64,000 nucleotides of DNA from Burhinus oedicnemus (lineage: Eukaryota > Chordata > Aves > Charadriiformes > Burhinidae): the NCBI GenBank assembly GCA_008921705.1, contig VFFE01007214.1, positions 50,101-114,100 on the forward strand, given 5' to 3'. Every line of letters starts with the position of its first letter. Position 1 is the first letter of the stretch. Shown one piece after another: positions 1 through 17,500 of this stretch. Under the pieces are notes generated by a model. It did no database searches. It saw only the letters and a list, made by a program, of their open reading frames with translations, and was not told the origin of the DNA. A program made the position numbers and the translations under genes.

Positions 1-61
1 CAGCCCCATTCTGACAGGGGGAGCTTCTGTAACTAGTGCTCCTCTTCCTCCCTCCTCACAG

Positions 62-8018
<7,957 letters not shown>

Positions 8019-9260
8019 GTCCTCAAGCACAGGCCAGGGCTCCTGCTGCCCCAGACCAGGTTCTGGTGGGGACCTGCAGCTCTACCACAGCTCACCTGTG
8101 AGACTATGAGCAGCTACTGGAGACTACGTACTTTGGTTGCCTCTGTGAACGTACATTGCAGGTCTCTGGGAGGAAAACTGTCCCCTCCCCAGCAGCCAGG
8201 GGCAGGGGCTGCCTGGGCAGTGCCTACGCAGCATCCTGGTCACCTGAGCCACCAAGCTCAGCCCCAGCGTGTCTCTCGGTACTTCTACATCAGCCACAGC
8301 ACTAGGGCTTGGGCCAAGCAGAGCCACAGGGCTCTTCCTGCTAGGTGTTCCTCCTCTCAGCTCCCACCTGCTCTTTGCTTTGGTGTGGGCTCTGGGGACT
8401 TGCCAGCCCCAGCTACCCCTCCACCCAGGATACCCACCAGGCACCTCTGTTCCTGCTCTGTGCCCTGGCAGCCCCACTGCCACAGCTCCCAGAGGATTGC
8501 TCTGGAGAAGGCTTGGGGTCTTCTGCACCTAAAGCTCCTGACTACTCTGCAAGTCACTCCTGTGGCAGCTGTCCCCCTATCTCTGGTTGCCTCAGACCCA
8601 ACAACATGGTCCTGAGCTGTGATCCAGCACTTCTGAAGGTGTGAGCAGCTCTTGGCTTATATACCTATGGTTTCATAGCTACACACAGGTCCACCCCCCA
8701 TGTCCCATACTGTAACATGATCCTGCGTGGGTATGCTGAGCAGAGTCTTGTAGCTGAACTCCTTCCCTCTGTCTGAGCCAAGGCACCAGCTAAATGTCAC
8801 CTGCCTGTCCCATCCCCTTGTGCACATGGACAGAAAGGGGCAGCTTGCTGGACCCAGGTGATCCATGCTCTGTGGTCCCTTGGGCAGGTAGGGACAGGAG
8901 AGAGGACATCAGTTTGTCCATCCCATTCATCTCTGCTCTTAAGAGGTCCTTCACTCGCCTTTTCTGTTGCCTGCCATGGGGAGAACAAGGCACAGTGGAG
9001 ACATTTCTCGATAGCTCGGAACAGCCCCATGGTGCCATATTATGCCTGGGACTGCTCAAGGAGGGATTTCAGTTCCCCCACCCTCTCCTGATGGATCAGA
9101 CACTGGCCAGCCAGAGCTGTTCTTCCCACACCAGTGGCCATCACAGCACAACTGCAGTTTCACCAGTGATGCACTGGGGCTTGGCAAGGCGGGGTGGGGG
9201 GCATGCCCGTCTGGCAATTTACTCAACCCAGCTCAATAAACCATGTATTAAATAACCAAA
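8019..9260 (+). other. TRPM2: TRPM2 3' UTR with poly(A) signal
   Basis: Sequence after the TGA at 8016-8018 carries no further coding exon. A canonical AATAAA lies at 9235-9240 and is followed within about 20-50 bases by a G/T-rich stretch, the usual layout of a vertebrate cleavage and polyadenylation site. The 3' UTR would be about 1.24 kb. Exact cleavage position is inferred. Confidence 0.75.
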
Positions 9261-9699
9261 GGCTGGTGGTCTGTTATGGCTGTTTCATCAGGGGCTCTTC
9301 CTGGAGGCCATGCCTGGAGCACATTTCCAGGATGAGCCCAGTTTGAACGTTCCTGCCCCGAGTCTTGTTGCACAAACTCACTTTGCTTGCAGACTCACCC
9401 CGCAGTGCTGGTTGCAGAGATGACTTGACAGGTTTGGCGTCAATGTGAGGAGCTGCTGGAAAGCAAGGCGGTGGCACAGAACCTTCTCCCGTCGCTCTTG
9501 GTCTGCTTGATGTCTGCTCGTGGTCTCCTATCGCGGCTGAGAGCCCGCGTGGGCGCAGGGAGGGCCAGGCCGAGGGCATGGCTGGGGAGGGCAGAGGCGA
9601 TCCTGCCTTACAGCAGCTGATAAAGATTCTAGACCCGCAGCCCCGCACCGGCGAGCAGCGACCACGGCCTAAGAAGAATTGCTGATACCTAATTAGCAT

Positions 9700-10270
9700 C
9701 ACTCAATTACAGCGCGAAAGGGCTCCGCGCGGCTGCTCGCCCGCAGCACCGCTGGCTCTGCTGCCCGGGTGTCCCCACCGCCCTGCTCCGGCCGCCTCCT
9801 TGCCCGGACCGCCCCGCGCTGCCACAGGCCCCGATCCCCCCCCGCCTCCCGCCTCACGTCTCCCCCGCCCCGGCCCCGCCCGGTGCCGCCGAGACGCGGC
9901 CCGCCCGTCCACGGGGCCCCGGCGGCGGCAGCCGCAGCAACAGGTGGGGACGGCGCCGGGGCCGCGGCGAAGCCCGATCGCGGCCGAGCCGCCGCGCCCC
10001 GCCCCGCCGGAGCCTAACTGAAGCGGAACCGGTAAGGGACCCCCCCCCCGGGACTCCGTGGCGGTGGGGGGCGGTTCTGCGGACGCAGCCCCGGCTCCCT
10101 AAGGCCCTCGCCCGGGAAGGTCCGGCTCCCCAGCTCCCAGGCAGGACGTGAGGGCGGGTCGGGGCTGGGCATCACCCCCGCTGGGGCGGTGGGACGGGGC
10201 GGCTGCGGCCCCTCGGAGCCCTTCCGGGGACGGGAGCAGGCTCGGGCAAGCGGTGGGAACCAGCGCTGCA
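9700..10270 (+). promoter_or_regulatory. LRRC3: CpG island, probable LRRC3 promoter
   Basis: A dense stretch of CpG dinucleotides and GC-rich blocks begins about 0.45 kb after the TRPM2 poly(A) signal and fades by about 10.3 kb. It surrounds a candidate first exon ending in a strong donor. I see no TATA box. The location between TRPM2 and LRRC3, both on the plus strand, suggests a housekeeping-type promoter for LRRC3. Boundaries were judged by eye. Confidence 0.65.
9900..10031 (+). other. LRRC3: Candidate non-coding first exon of LRRC3
   Basis: The CpG island contains a consensus 5' splice site (exon ending CCG, intron starting GTAAGG at 10032). LRRC3 genes typically have a non-coding exon 1 and a single coding exon, so this is the likely 5' UTR exon. 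The transcription start is unknown and the left border is a guess. A possible acceptor for exon 2 is the pyrimidine-rich tract ending in AG at 11466-11467. Confidence 0.5.
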
Positions 10271-10411
10271 AAATGCATCCTTCCTTCCACCGGAGGGACT
10301 GGGCTGGCAGACCCCGGCAGCATTTGTAGGGCCAGAGGGATTTCCCAGCAGCGTGACTTCACCTCCGCTGGAAGAGTCCCACACCCTTGGGCAGGTCCAC
10401 GGGCAGCATGC

Positions 10412-10548
10412 CTCAGGTATGAGCATCCCCCAGGTGGTACCCCGAGGATGCTCATACCTGAGAGATGCTGGTACTTAAAGGATGCTGTTACCAGGGGGAT
10501 GCCATTATCAGAAGGATGCTGGTACCAGAGGGATAACGACTCAGTGCC
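10412..10548. repeat. 17-bp minisatellite with one inverted unit
   Basis: The motif GATGCT or a close variant recurs at 10447, 10464, 10481, 10498, 10515 and (degenerate, GATAAC) 10532, an exact 17-base period with no indels. Just upstream, 10412-10428 is a perfect 17-base reverse complement of 10446-10462, separated by another 17 bases. The array therefore contains a flipped unit and could fold as a hairpin. It lies in the presumed LRRC3 intron. Confidence 0.8.
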
Positions 10549-11038
10549 CAGCTGGTCTCCTAATGAGATCACCATGGACAATTTCATTCCGGGGTGAAAG
10601 GCTCTCTGGGCCTGCCAGGTGTCCCACCCCCCAGCTTCCCCCTCCATGGGGATCTCTTCCCACCTAGCCTGACCAAGGCAGCAGGAGAGGTGTGAGTAGT
10701 ACCACGGGGCAGAGGAAAGACGGTCCACCAGCTTCACCTCCTGCCTCATCCTCAGCAGGGCTGCGGTGGCCCTTGGGGTTTGCAGATCACCCCCTTTACT
10801 GTGATAGTCAGTGGCTCCTCTCTTAAGCTTCAGCCCCTGGAGTCAGGCTATTAAACCATACTCTTTGTTTACTTTAAAAAACAGTCACCTCCAAACTCCT
10901 GTTTTGGCAAAATCCTTGGAAACGTGACTTGTACCACCTCATGGACTGGATGGGGAAAGCAAAAGAAATCCACATCTTGTTATTGAAAAACCCTGTGGTG
11001 ATTAAGCCAGTCTGATGATCCGGGGAGTCCAAATCATC

Positions 11039-11064
11039 TTTTTTTTCTTCTTTTTTTTTTTTTT
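11039..11064. repeat. Poly(T)-rich tract
   Basis: A run of T interrupted by two C inside the presumed LRRC3 intron. Low-complexity sequence with no other feature recognised nearby. Confidence 0.8.
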
Positions 11065-11574
11065 AAGACTCGGGGTTGGTGAGACAGGAATTCACTGCTG
11101 CTGTTTTCCAGCAGCAAATCACTGCATCCCTTGTGGAAACTGGCAGCAGGCTGGGGCAGAGGCTCCCAGGCTGTGCCCGTCTCAACACCCCCATCCTGCA
11201 GCACCCTTTGCCTGCCTGGGTGGCCTGTGCCGAGAAGGGGGTGGGAAGGGGTTTTAATCTCTGCAGCTTTATGTCCAGGTATAATTAATCTTAAAACAAA
11301 TTAAGCTGCCCTGGAAAAGACAGTAACCAGCATCATTCCACCCTTTTTTCTGGGCTCCTAAGCCCAGCCTCTCACCATTTTGCCAGGGAACATTATACCT
11401 GAGACGTAAGTGGCATTCCAGGAAATAATGCCATGTCATATTCCCTCCACCCACCAATTTCCTCCAGCAATGGGAGAGGCTTTGCAGGAGCGCAGAGGAG
11501 CCACCCTGCTGCCCAGGAGCTGCTGCAGCCACCGGGGAATCGCCAGCAGCCATGCCGAGCTGGCCAGGTGCAAG

Positions 11575-12333
11575 ATGACCCTCAAGACCACGCCAGCAGC
11601 CAGCGTTGCCCAGGCTTTCTTTTGCCTCCTGCTGTGCATCCCCTGGGGCAGCTCCTGCCCCCCGAGCTGCCAGTGCACGGAGCAGGCAGGGTCAAAGGCC
11701 GTCCTCTGCAGCTCCCGGCACTTGGAGGAGATCCCCAAGGACATCCCCAAAGACGCAGTGTTCCTCAAGCTGGACGCTAACAGCATCACCAGGATCCCCA
11801 GCAATGCCTTCAGGCACCTCTCCCAGCTGGAGGAACTCGATCTCTCCAGGAATGCCATTGAGAAGATCGACAGGGCGGCTTTCAAAGGGGTGGCTGCTGG
11901 GCTGCGTACCCTCGACCTCTCCAGCAACCGCATCCGCAGCATCCCCAAGGAGGCCTTGCTGGCACTCAATGCTAAGCTCCGGCTGGCCAACAACCCCTGG
12001 CACTGTGAGTGTGCCTTGCAGGAGGTGTTGTGGGAGGCACGCCTGGACCCCGACTCCGTCCAGGACATCACCTGCCACACGGCCCCGCGTGAGGAGTACG
12101 TGGGCAAGCCACTGCTCCAGGTCCTGGATGCTGGTGTCAACTTCTGCAGCGTGCGTCAGAGGACCACAGACGTAGCCATGTTCATCACCATGTTTGGCTG
12201 GTTCACCATGGTCATTGTCTACGTGATCTGCTACGTCCGGCACAATCGAGAGGACACCTGCAAGCACGTGGACTATCTGAAGCCACTGCCGAGCACCCAG
12301 GGCCATGCAGAAACCACCAGCACTGCCCTGTAG
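11575..12333 (+). CDS. LRRC3: LRRC3, leucine-rich repeat-containing protein 3
   Basis: Small single-pass type I membrane protein of 252 residues (human about 257), coded by one exon; its molecular function is poorly defined. I chose the ATG at 11575 because it has A at -3 and starts a typical signal peptide (hydrophobic AQAFFCLLLCIPWG). Then follow an N-terminal Cys cap (CPPSCQC), about three LRRs (FLKLDANSITRIP, LEELDLSRNAIEKID, LRTLDLSSNRIRSIP), a C-terminal LRR cap with NPWHCECALQEVLW and further Cys, a membrane span around VAMFITMFGWFTMVIVYVIC, and a short cytoplasmic tail starting YVRHN. The open frame extends upstream to 11410, but that would bury the signal peptide. Position between TRPM2 and TSPEAR matches human LRRC3. 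Confidence 0.96.
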   Translation: MTLKTTPAASVAQAFFCLLLCIPWGSSCPPSCQCTEQAGSKAVLCSSRHLEEIPKDIPKDAVFLKLDANSITRIPSNAFRHLSQLEELDLSRNAIEKIDRAAFKGVAAGLRTLDLSSNRIRSIPKEALLALNAKLRLANNPWHCECALQEVLWEARLDPDSVQDITCHTAPREEYVGKPLLQVLDAGVNFCSVRQRTTDVAMFITMFGWFTMVIVYVICYVRHNREDTCKHVDYLKPLPSTQGHAETTSTAL

Positions 12334-12902
12334 CGCAGGATTGGGGTGCCCTGTTCCCAGCTTCTTTGCAGGGAGCCAGTGGCAACCTGGTGGGCTTCAA
12401 AGCTTCTCTGTGGGATTTTCCAGTGCTTGCTCTGGTCCTGCAAGTGGGTGCCACTGACTTCGCCCCTCCCCAGTGATGCTGGACTGAAAATGAGCAAATG
12501 ACATGGGTGAGAGATGCCAGGGACACCCCACGCAGCCCCGTGTATGGAGCCCAGGTTCCCAGGGAGGAACACCCCCCAAGCAGACCCCTCCTTCCCTGCC
12601 AGAGCTGGGCTTGCAGGGAAAGCAGCCCCAGCCACGTGCTCGCAGTCCACATGGTTTGGAGAGAACAAGCCCCTGGGGAGGCAGATAAGGGTGGGGGCTC
12701 TTGTGGGGCCAAGAGGTCCCCAGAGCCTGGGGTGCAGAGGGATGGGTGGTGGCTCTGTGCAGCAGGGTCACCTTGTCCTGGCTCCAGTGAGGGACCTGCC
12801 TTGAAGAGAGCAGGACATCGGCCCCAGCCCCTGCGCAGCATCTCAGCAGCCTCTGCCTGCCACCAGCAACCTGGGGGTGACCTCCCAAACCTTTAATTTC
12901 TC

Positions 12903-12908
12903 AATAAA
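12903..12908 (+). other. LRRC3: LRRC3 poly(A) signal
   Basis: Canonical AATAAA 570 bases after the LRRC3 stop codon, the first one on the plus strand after the gene. It implies a 3' UTR of about 0.6 kb. Confidence 0.7.
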
Positions 12909-12929
12909 GCCCCGCATGTAGGAAAAGCC

Positions 12930-13690
12930 CTCCAGGTTTGCACTGCACTGGGAGCCGGCCATCCGGGGAGGGCAGTGGTGCTCGATGGGGTTGCGCTTGT
13001 TCTAATTCAATCTCTCCCAAAGCAGGCAAGCCTAAATTCAATGTACCAGCTCAACTCCCATTAGGTTACAACCCCTCCATCATCACCCCAGCCTGCCTCA
13101 AGCAGGGGCCAGCTGGCCAAATGGTGCCTCTGCATCTCGTCTGGTTCGTCTTGCCTTATCTTGCCCTTCCTTAGGGCCGAATTAGGGACGCTGCTCGTGG
13201 CTAAGCGCCATGGAAGCAAATCAAGTTCTGCCTTCTTTCACAAGCAAGACATGGTCCTTCCTGGCAGAGACAGCTGCAGCTGTGGCTGGGCTGGGGGAGG
13301 AGGGAGGTTTGCAGGGGCTGCCCACGGTGGCTCTCCCAGGCCTGGACCCTGGGATGGCTCAGGCTGTGTCACCCCCAGCCCCTTCTTGGGGGGCTGGCAT
13401 CTCCTGTGGACTCCCCAGCGCCAGGGTGGGTGGCCCAGCCCTAGTGGGAAATCTGGGGCCAGGGAAGGCTGAGTGATGCTCTGGGCCAGTTGGGAGAGGT
13501 GGAGGGTCCTGGGTTGGGGGAGGTGAAGGGGCACCCTCACCCCAACACCTCACTGTGCTCAGGGCCACCTTGTCCCTATGGCCACCGACATGGCCCCATC
13601 TCGCTTGGGGGTGGCTTGTTGAGTGGAGGGAAGCCTCTGCCATGGGTAGAGCAGCTTGGGTACTCGCAGCTTGCGCATGGGATGAAGGCT
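12930..13690. other. Intergenic spacer between converging LRRC3 and TSPEAR
   Basis: About 0.75 kb between the two poly(A) signals. It is GC-rich. Open frames on both strands here have no recognisable domain. I see no repeat or RNA gene in it. Confidence 0.6.
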
Positions 13691-13702
13691 GGGTGCACAC
13701 AG

Positions 13703-13708
13703 TTTATT
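13703..13708 (-). other. TSPEAR: TSPEAR poly(A) signal
   Basis: TTTATT on the plus strand reads AATAAA on the minus strand, 873 bases downstream of the TSPEAR stop. It is the nearest canonical signal I see and would give a 3' UTR of about 0.9 kb. Confidence 0.6.
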
Positions 13709-14580
13709 AGAGCTCTAGTTAAGCAAAAGAGTTCCACAGACAAAGGCAAGGAAAAGAAAAGGGGCCACACTTTCATCTGGAGCAGTTTGGGGTCTTTCCC
13801 ATCCCCATGGTAGCTGGACTTGTCCCAATGCACAGCAGGTTTGCTTGGGTGTTGCTAACCTCATGCAAAGGGGTGCAAGGACCGGCGTCGGTCCCTATAC
13901 AAATCTATGAGTTTGTACAATATACACACGTCACTCGGCGAGGATGACCAAAACTGGCCATGGCAGAGTGGGAGTGTAGGCAGGCACCTGCGGCAGTGGG
14001 ATGAGGTGGTGAGGCCACCAAAGATGGACACAAAGGGTGGCGTGCGATGTCAAACCAGATGGGTCCTCAGCAGCATTGCAGCCCCAGGAGCTGGGCGGCC
14101 AGAGCCAAGCCTGAAGCCACCTTTTTCCCCAATTTCTCACATGCCATTTTCTCCCCACTGTCACGCACCCACCCTGGCAGCACATGCTCTGCTCAGTCTC
14201 TTTCTTCTCTGGCTTTGCATGAGCTCTGGAGGCAACCAACAGCACCTCTGGGCCCCTTCTGGCTGGAGACTGCCAAGTGCCGGAGTCCCAGTGAGCCTGG
14301 GGAAGCGCCCGGGCACCAGGCAGCCTGGATAGCAGATGCCTCTGGAGCGTGGCAGCAGAGCTTGCCCAGGAGCAACAGCACAAAAGCAGTGTCACAGCCC
14401 CTTTGCCAGCCCCTGGACAAGGCTGCAGGGAGCCCCGGAGCTCCCCTCCTCCCCCTCCCCATCCTGTGGAGCACACAACCAGCTGGCCACAGGGCTGATG
14501 CTGCAGCCATCCCTGGGCACTGGTTCATCTTCACCTTGATGCTCAGATCCTGGTGATGAGCTGAGTGTGTCTTAGGCACC

Positions 14581-17500
14581 TCAGGTGGTTTTCAGCTTGA
14601 GCACCTTGGAAAGCGGCTGCTTGGCACTGGAGTAGAGGAGGTAGGAGCCCTCGGCGGTGTGAAATGCCTCCCAGTCTCTACAGCCAACAGTGGGGAGGTG
14701 GTGAGCCGCTACAAAGCCTTCATAGCCTTGCCACCTGCACGGGGAGGGCAGTTAGCTCTTGGGCCACAAGCTGGGCACCTGAAAGGGGGTGGGATAGCCA
14801 AGCCATGGGGCTGGTATCTCCCACCTTCCCACCATAGTTCAGGGTGGGATGTCCCTCACTGGGGCTTCTCATTCCTGCCCAGAAACCTCTCCAGAAACAG
14901 GAAGCTGTCCTATTTGTTCCCCCTGGGTAGATGCACCAGCATCCGCAGAGGTTGCCCCCGCACTGGGCTCCCAGCAGGGTTGTTCCTGCTGGGAACAACC
15001 ACCCAAACCCCCAACCCTGCCCTCCTCCTCCCACAGCAGTACCTGTAGATAATACTGTTAACGGAGAAGGTGAAGCCATCAAAGGAGTTTGCTACCACCA
15101 GAAAAGAGTCGTCTCCCACTGAGAAGAACTCCCAATCCAGGGCACTGGGGATGAAGCAAGCAGAGGGGCAGGTGAGGTGGCCTCTCTGTGGCCAGCCAAA
15201 GAAAGGGCCACATGTCCACGGGGCTGAGCCCACCCCACACCAATCTCTGCCACTCTGAAAACCCTGCTCTTCCCAAGCTGTTCCTGGGAAGAAATCCCAG
15301 GGGAAAATCCACCTTTGTTCACAAACCCAGGGCCCTCTCCTAGCTCCCACTGGGATTCGGTGCCAAGGACCTGTCACCTATTGCCCTCCCCACCAGTCTT
15401 GGTCCCTGGCAGCATGCAAGCCTGCATGAGTCCTCCAGGAGACCTCCACATTGCTCAGGGGAAGGATGTGGACTGAGGAGCACCCTGACTCTTTGCACAG
15501 ATACCTGTAGGTGAGGAGGTCCTGGAATTTGACAAACATCTGGGCAGTGATGTTCAGCTCATAGATAGAGGAGTTGATGGCGTAAAAGTTAGAGGGTGCC
15601 GGTATCCCGTTCTCATAGCTGTGGCTGTTTGCAACAGCCAGGAAGACTCTCTCCCCGATACGAAAGACCTCCCAGTCAGCAGCACCAAAAGTCTGTGGGG
15701 AAGGAAGCCACACGAGAAGCTTGATGTGGACAAGCCTTTGCAAGCCAAGGCTGCTGCAAGGTGTGGGTGGACCTGCTGGAGGCGCAGCGGGGAAGTTACT
15801 CACTCCTAAAACCCTCCAAGGAAAAAAATAAACCTCACTTGTTCAACCCCTATGACAGAATCAGTGGGAAACTATCACTGCCTTTCCAGAGGACTGAAGA
15901 GCATCTGTCTCTGTAATTGTTCCCTGGCTTGACTACACCCAGAGGGGGGACCAAGGAGTAGAGTTTGATTAGGCCAAGCCTTACCAAGATAGACTGGAAG
16001 AGCTGGAAAGAGCCACCGAGCCAGATGTAGATGTGTGAGTAGATCTTAGTGGATGTGCCATTGAATGTGTTAGCCACAGCCAGGAAGGAATATGGCCCGA
16101 TGGTGAAAAATTCCCAGTCATAGGCTCCAGAGGTAGGGATGGTCTGGTTGGTTTCAAACAACCCTGTCCTGGGGTTCCACCTATATATCACGCTATCTAT
16201 GTTGTGGTTATTCCCTGGAGGAGACAGACAGACAGACATGCAGCATGAGGAAAAGGAATACCTGGCTCGCGTAAGAAGCAAGACCCAGAAAGAGGTTCAG
16301 CTATGTAAATATTTGCTGGCAGGTTACAAGGCTGTTTGCTAGTGACCGATCACTCCCCAAGAAGTAGCCAAAGAGACACGTAGAGCCTCCATCCCTACCT
16401 AGAGCCTCCATCCCCACTGAACACACTGGCAGCTTGTTCCCGAGTATGTGGTGGTGGCTTTGTGGCAGCCCCTGGCAGAGGAGGGATGGGAGGGTGCTGT
16501 CTCCCCACACAAGCATCACACCAGAGGCACTGTGCCAGAGTCCCAGGGTGGCCAACCTCTGCCCAGTCGAGTCCCAACTCAATTGGGACTGGGTGAGTCC
16601 CAGCCGAGTCCCTAAGCTACCAACATTATGGGCCCCCGTCACCCTGCGCACACAAGCTTGCACATCTGGGAGGGGGCCACAGCTGGAACGGCACTACACT
16701 GGCATTTTTCAGCGCTCCTTTGCTAGGTCCCCCATGCTTAGCTCCTGAGTGCTAGAGCCGGTCAGGGACCTCCATGTGCCAATCCCCACCAACGGCACGA
16801 ACTTCAGAGTAAGGGAGAGGATGCCATAGCCCACAGCCTGCCCTGTGCTGAGCACTTGGGTTGAGCCCACCACCACTGAAGCACATTCTCCATCCAGCTC
16901 CTGGGCTCTAGTCAAGCATCTCAACCTCATGTCCGTGTGGGACCCAGCTGGCTTTAAAGCTAAAAACTTTTCTGCACCTTCAGCCTGGCACAACCCCTCC
17001 ATCCAGAGCTGTTCTTGTAATAAAGAGCTGGCTTCTTCAGGATGGGGGGAAGCACCACCTTTCCACCCCATTCTCACTAAGCACTGCTGTACTCGGCTTG
17101 GCCCCACTGGTGTTTCTGGTGGCTGAGCAGCAGCAGGACCATGTGTTTACAATCATCTCCACTGCAACGGAAGAGACTTTGGCAAGAAGGGCTGCAGGGA
17201 GAGTAGCATGTGTGGGAAATGGCCACACGGATAAGTGGCACCTCCTCAGGGACTGACCCTCCACCACCTGCTAAGGGGAACGTTCCCAGTTTGGCTGGCC
17301 ATGATGGTCTTAACCCCTGCAAGATGTGCATGGCCTCTGAAGCATGTTTGTGCTGCCACTGCCACGGGAATAGGTCTCATCCAAACTGGCCATGGCGGGG
17401 TCCAACAGGTGACATAGGGAGTTTCTAGCTCAGCTCACAGGCAGTAGGTGTCCAAGCAACCTGCCACCAGCTTTGAGCCTGGTGCCAGAGAAGCTGATGC

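Noticed and set aside
10099..10749. 216-codon minus-strand open frame
   Set aside because: It crosses the CpG island and the 17-bp repeat; composition explains the open frame. No family resemblance.
11410..11574. Upstream in-frame extension of LRRC3 (55 extra codons)
   Set aside because: It would place the signal peptide internally. The ATG at 11575 has a good context and gives the family's usual length.
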